Positions 62,089-64,000 of a DNA stretch of 64,000 nucleotides are shown here, in pieces. Source of the stretch: CAYWXV01 sp964462535 (GTDB taxonomy: Bacteria; Bacteroidota; Ignavibacteria; OLB7). Numbering within the stretch: the stretch's first letter is position 1; each line of letters opens with the position of its first letter. The stretch lies in assembly GCA_964462535.1 (NCBI GenBank), contig CAYWXV010000005.1, positions 1 through 64,000 on the forward strand. The letters run 5' to 3'. The notes under the pieces were generated by a model. That model worked only from the letters and a program-made list of their open reading frames with translations. It made no database searches and had not been told where the DNA came from. The position numbers and the translations under genes are program-made.

Positions 62089-62750
62089 CACCGCTGCTTG
62101 TACTTGGCGGGACGCCCCCCTCGCGGGAGCTGATAGTGGCCCTCCTCGATTCTCACGCACCAGTTGTCGCCGCTGACGCTGGAGCTCTTGTTCTTGAACG
62201 CCACGCACTTCGTCCGGACGTGGTCATTGGAGACTTCGACAACGCCGGGGTCGATGTTGATGATCTCCGTAGTCGGGGAGTGGAGGTCGTCGTCGATCGT
62301 GATCAGGATACCAACGACCTTGAGAAAGCCATGGGATGGATTGCCCGGAAAGGGTATCAGAGGCTAGCGGCGATTGGAACGGGTGGCGGAATGTTCGATC
62401 ATGCAATCAACAATCTATCGGTGCTTGCACGATGGGGTCGCGCGTTGTCGGTTCAGGTCCTGGACGATGCGTCGATCGCTTACGTCACTCACGAAGCCAT
62501 CGCGATCGATGTGTCGATAGGCGAGAGGATCAGTCTGATTCCCCTCCCACATGCCGTCATGACGACGGAGGGGTTGGCATGGCCATTACGTCGTTCCGAG
62601 CTCTTCATTGGCGGTCGAGAGGGTGCTTCGAACGAATCGGTCGCACGTCGTGTAACCATCGAGGTTCATTCCGGATGTGTGATGGTCTTCCACTATCCGG
62701 TGTCCGGGACACTAACGGAACTGGCGCGCCAGAAGGGAAAAAAGCAATAG
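62085..62750 (+). CDS. thiN: Thiamin diphosphokinase
   Basis: Transfers diphosphate from ATP to thiamin, giving TPP. The 221-residue protein has VVAADAGALVLERHALRPDVVIGDFDNAG (ligand-binding DxDS-type region), RDQDTNDLEKAMGWIARKG (catalytic Asp/Thr/Asn-Asp motif DxTDLEKA), IGTGGGMFDHAINNLSVL, and a C-terminal thiamin-binding beta domain ending YPVSGTLTEL. ATG 62085 overlaps the DUF3891 stop by four bases; an in-frame earlier start lies inside that gene and was rejected. It is the last gene of the envelope operon. Confidence 0.95.
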   Translation: MTPLLVLGGTPPSRELIVALLDSHAPVVAADAGALVLERHALRPDVVIGDFDNAGVDVDDLRSRGVEVVVDRDQDTNDLEKAMGWIARKGYQRLAAIGTGGGMFDHAINNLSVLARWGRALSVQVLDDASIAYVTHEAIAIDVSIGERISLIPLPHAVMTTEGLAWPLRRSELFIGGREGASNESVARRVTIEVHSGCVMVFHYPVSGTLTELARQKGKKQ

Positions 62751-62877
62751 TTTTACCGCCTGCCGGATCACCCCGCGTCCGCGAATCTCCCTTGCGACAG
62801 GGGTCCGAACAGCGCATTTTCCTCCATCGACTCTACATCCGCTCGGAATCCTCATTCAAACACAGGTATACTGCCGT

Positions 62878-64000
62878 ATGACACGTAAGCTACGTCGTAT
62901 CAATCGGCTTGCCGTGGTAACCGCGACTATTGTGGTCGGCATGTGCGCAGCGATAGCGCCTGTGCTGGCACAAACGACACGGGTTCGGATCATTACCGAA
63001 TCCGATCGCAAGAGCCGCGCGGCAATCCCCAACCTCGCATCCACAGCGCGAACCGTCCCCCTCTCTGTGGACCTATCGGCCCTCCGGCAGATCGAGGGAC
63101 CGGAGCTACAGCTCGCATCCGTGCCCGTTGCACCCGGGCTGGCCCTTGACCTTGATCTCACGGAGTATTCGATCCTCACCCCAAACGCAACGCTGATAAC
63201 GACGGGCGACGACGGGCCGCACCCTATGCGCCCCCTCACCGCGCGTCTCTTTAAGGGTAAGGTCTCAGGTCACGACGATAGCTATGTCTACATCGGCTTC
63301 AGCGAGACGGATCTGGTGGGATTGGTCACAATGGGTGGGAGAACGTACCAGCTGCAGTCGGATCATGCCGCTCAAAAGCAAGCGAACCGACTCGCCGCTG
63401 TGTCATACGCGACCTCGGATGTCCACGCTAGCATGATGCGGTGTGGTGTCACCGATGAGAACGAGGGCCTGCTCGGGGGACATCGCATCTCGAAGGAATC
63501 GTATCAGGCACTTCTTGCTGGAACGATCCCCATCACCGTCAACTTCATGGTGCCGGGCGCCTACGAGGGTGACTATGAATTCCGTCAGCTGTTCAAGGAT
63601 GAGGCAGATCCCGATGTGGCCGCCGCCGACTACATGATGCAGATCGTGGGAGAGGCATCGGCCATATACGAGCGAGATATGAACTGTCAGCTGCGTATCG
63701 GGTACATGAACATCTATACCTCTGCCGCTGCGTCACCATACAAGGAGAGCAGCTCAATGCAGCTGGCCCTCTATCAGGAGCGGGACTTCTGGCGCGCCAA
63801 CAGGTCGAATGTGCAACGGTCGTATGCTCATGTCATGAGCGGCAAGAACTGGACGAACCCGATCGGGATCGCATTCCTGAGTGTCCTTTGCCAGCCGGAC
63901 CAGGCGTTTGCCTACAGCCTGACTACGCGTCTTGGCACGGAGCAGGACGTGGTCGTTGTGTCGCACGAAAACGGCCACATTTTCGGTTCGGTCCACACGC
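62878..64000 (+). CDS. Zinc metalloprotease (metzincin type), truncated by window edge
   Basis: Partial: 374 codons and one base are in the window, and the reading frame stays open to the end. Signal peptide with VTATIVVGMCAAIAPVLA, then a pro-domain-like region, and finally the zinc motif HENGHIFGSVH at residues 363-373 (H363, E364, H367, H373). This matches the HExxHxxGxxH of metzincins such as reprolysin (M12B-like). The remainder of the catalytic domain and any T9SS sorting domain lie beyond the window. ATG 62878 opens the frame. It is a separate unit, 127 bases after thiN, without a clear promoter. Confidence 0.92.
   Translation, partial: MTRKLRRINRLAVVTATIVVGMCAAIAPVLAQTTRVRIITESDRKSRAAIPNLASTARTVPLSVDLSALRQIEGPELQLASVPVAPGLALDLDLTEYSILTPNATLITTGDDGPHPMRPLTARLFKGKVSGHDDSYVYIGFSETDLVGLVTMGGRTYQLQSDHAAQKQANRLAAVSYATSDVHASMMRCGVTDENEGLLGGHRISKESYQALLAGTIPITVNFMVPGAYEGDYEFRQLFKDEADPDVAAADYMMQIVGEASAIYERDMNCQLRIGYMNIYTSAAASPYKESSSMQLALYQERDFWRANRSNVQRSYAHVMSGKNWTNPIGIAFLSVLCQPDQAFAYSLTTRLGTEQDVVVVSHENGHIFGSVHT

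Noticed and set aside
62867..62872. TATACT as -10 box of the final metalloprotease gene
   Set aside because: It lies five bases before the ATG with no matching -35, which would require a leaderless message; evidence too thin.

Overview
The window is a GC-rich, gene-dense bacterial chromosome segment with one 100-base assembly gap (20584-20683). Several markers point to the Bacteroidota/Chlorobiota side of the tree. Two proteins end in type IX secretion (T9SS) type A sorting domains (11570-12388 and 42744-45599), and a PorD/DUF4835 gene is present. There are also DUF5686 and DUF4292 proteins and a three-gene sdhCAB operon with a fused cytochrome b subunit. The high GC and weak Shine-Dalgarno sequences fit a Kapabacteria- or Ignavibacteria-like lineage, but this is inference. 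No tRNA, rRNA, CRISPR array, IS element or phage gene was recognised.

Layout. 1-3.2 kb: a 7-bp repeat tract, a TPP riboswitch, thiC and a short-chain dehydrogenase. 3.3-12.4 kb: a small secreted protein, then a minus-strand module of a T9SS-sorted protein, a 2296-residue RHS/YD-repeat protein ending in an L,D-transpeptidase-like domain, and a lipoprotein. 12.5-20.4 kb: an ABC exporter, a DUF5686 outer-membrane protein and sdhCAB. 20.7-34.2 kb: a universal stress protein and two tandem giant alpha-2-macroglobulin genes, the first with an intact thioester motif and the second without one. 34.2-42.1 kb: minus-strand thiamin cluster thiO-thiS-thiG-tenI-like-thiD, then a GNAT acetyltransferase, an M16 protease, a strong terminator and thiE. 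42.7-48 kb: a T9SS-sorted subtilase, a beta-barrel protein and porD. 47.8-54.7 kb: a barrel protein paired with a helix-hairpin-helix/barrel fusion, a LolA-like carrier, a YihY membrane protein, an L,D-transpeptidase lipoprotein and prfA. 54.8-62.8 kb: a tightly packed envelope operon (TPR protein, LolB-like DUF4292 lipoprotein, LptD, double FKBP isomerase, a membrane protein, DUF3891) that ends with thiamin diphosphokinase. 62.9 kb to the end: a zinc metalloprotease cut by the window edge exactly at its active site.

How the genes work together. Thiamin synthesis is nearly complete within the window: ThiC and ThiD make the pyrimidine, ThiO/ThiS/ThiG (probably with a TenI-like tautomerase) the thiazole, ThiE joins them and ThiN makes TPP. 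ThiF and an IscS-type sulfur donor were not seen. A second theme is the cell envelope: LptD, LolA- and LolB-like factors, L,D-transpeptidase, A2M proteins and T9SS.

The most interesting candidate system is the RHS module at 3920-12388. It looks like a polymorphic toxin whose C-terminal domain would act on peptidoglycan, followed by an exported lipoprotein that sits where an immunity gene is expected. This is a hypothesis drawn from motifs and gene order.
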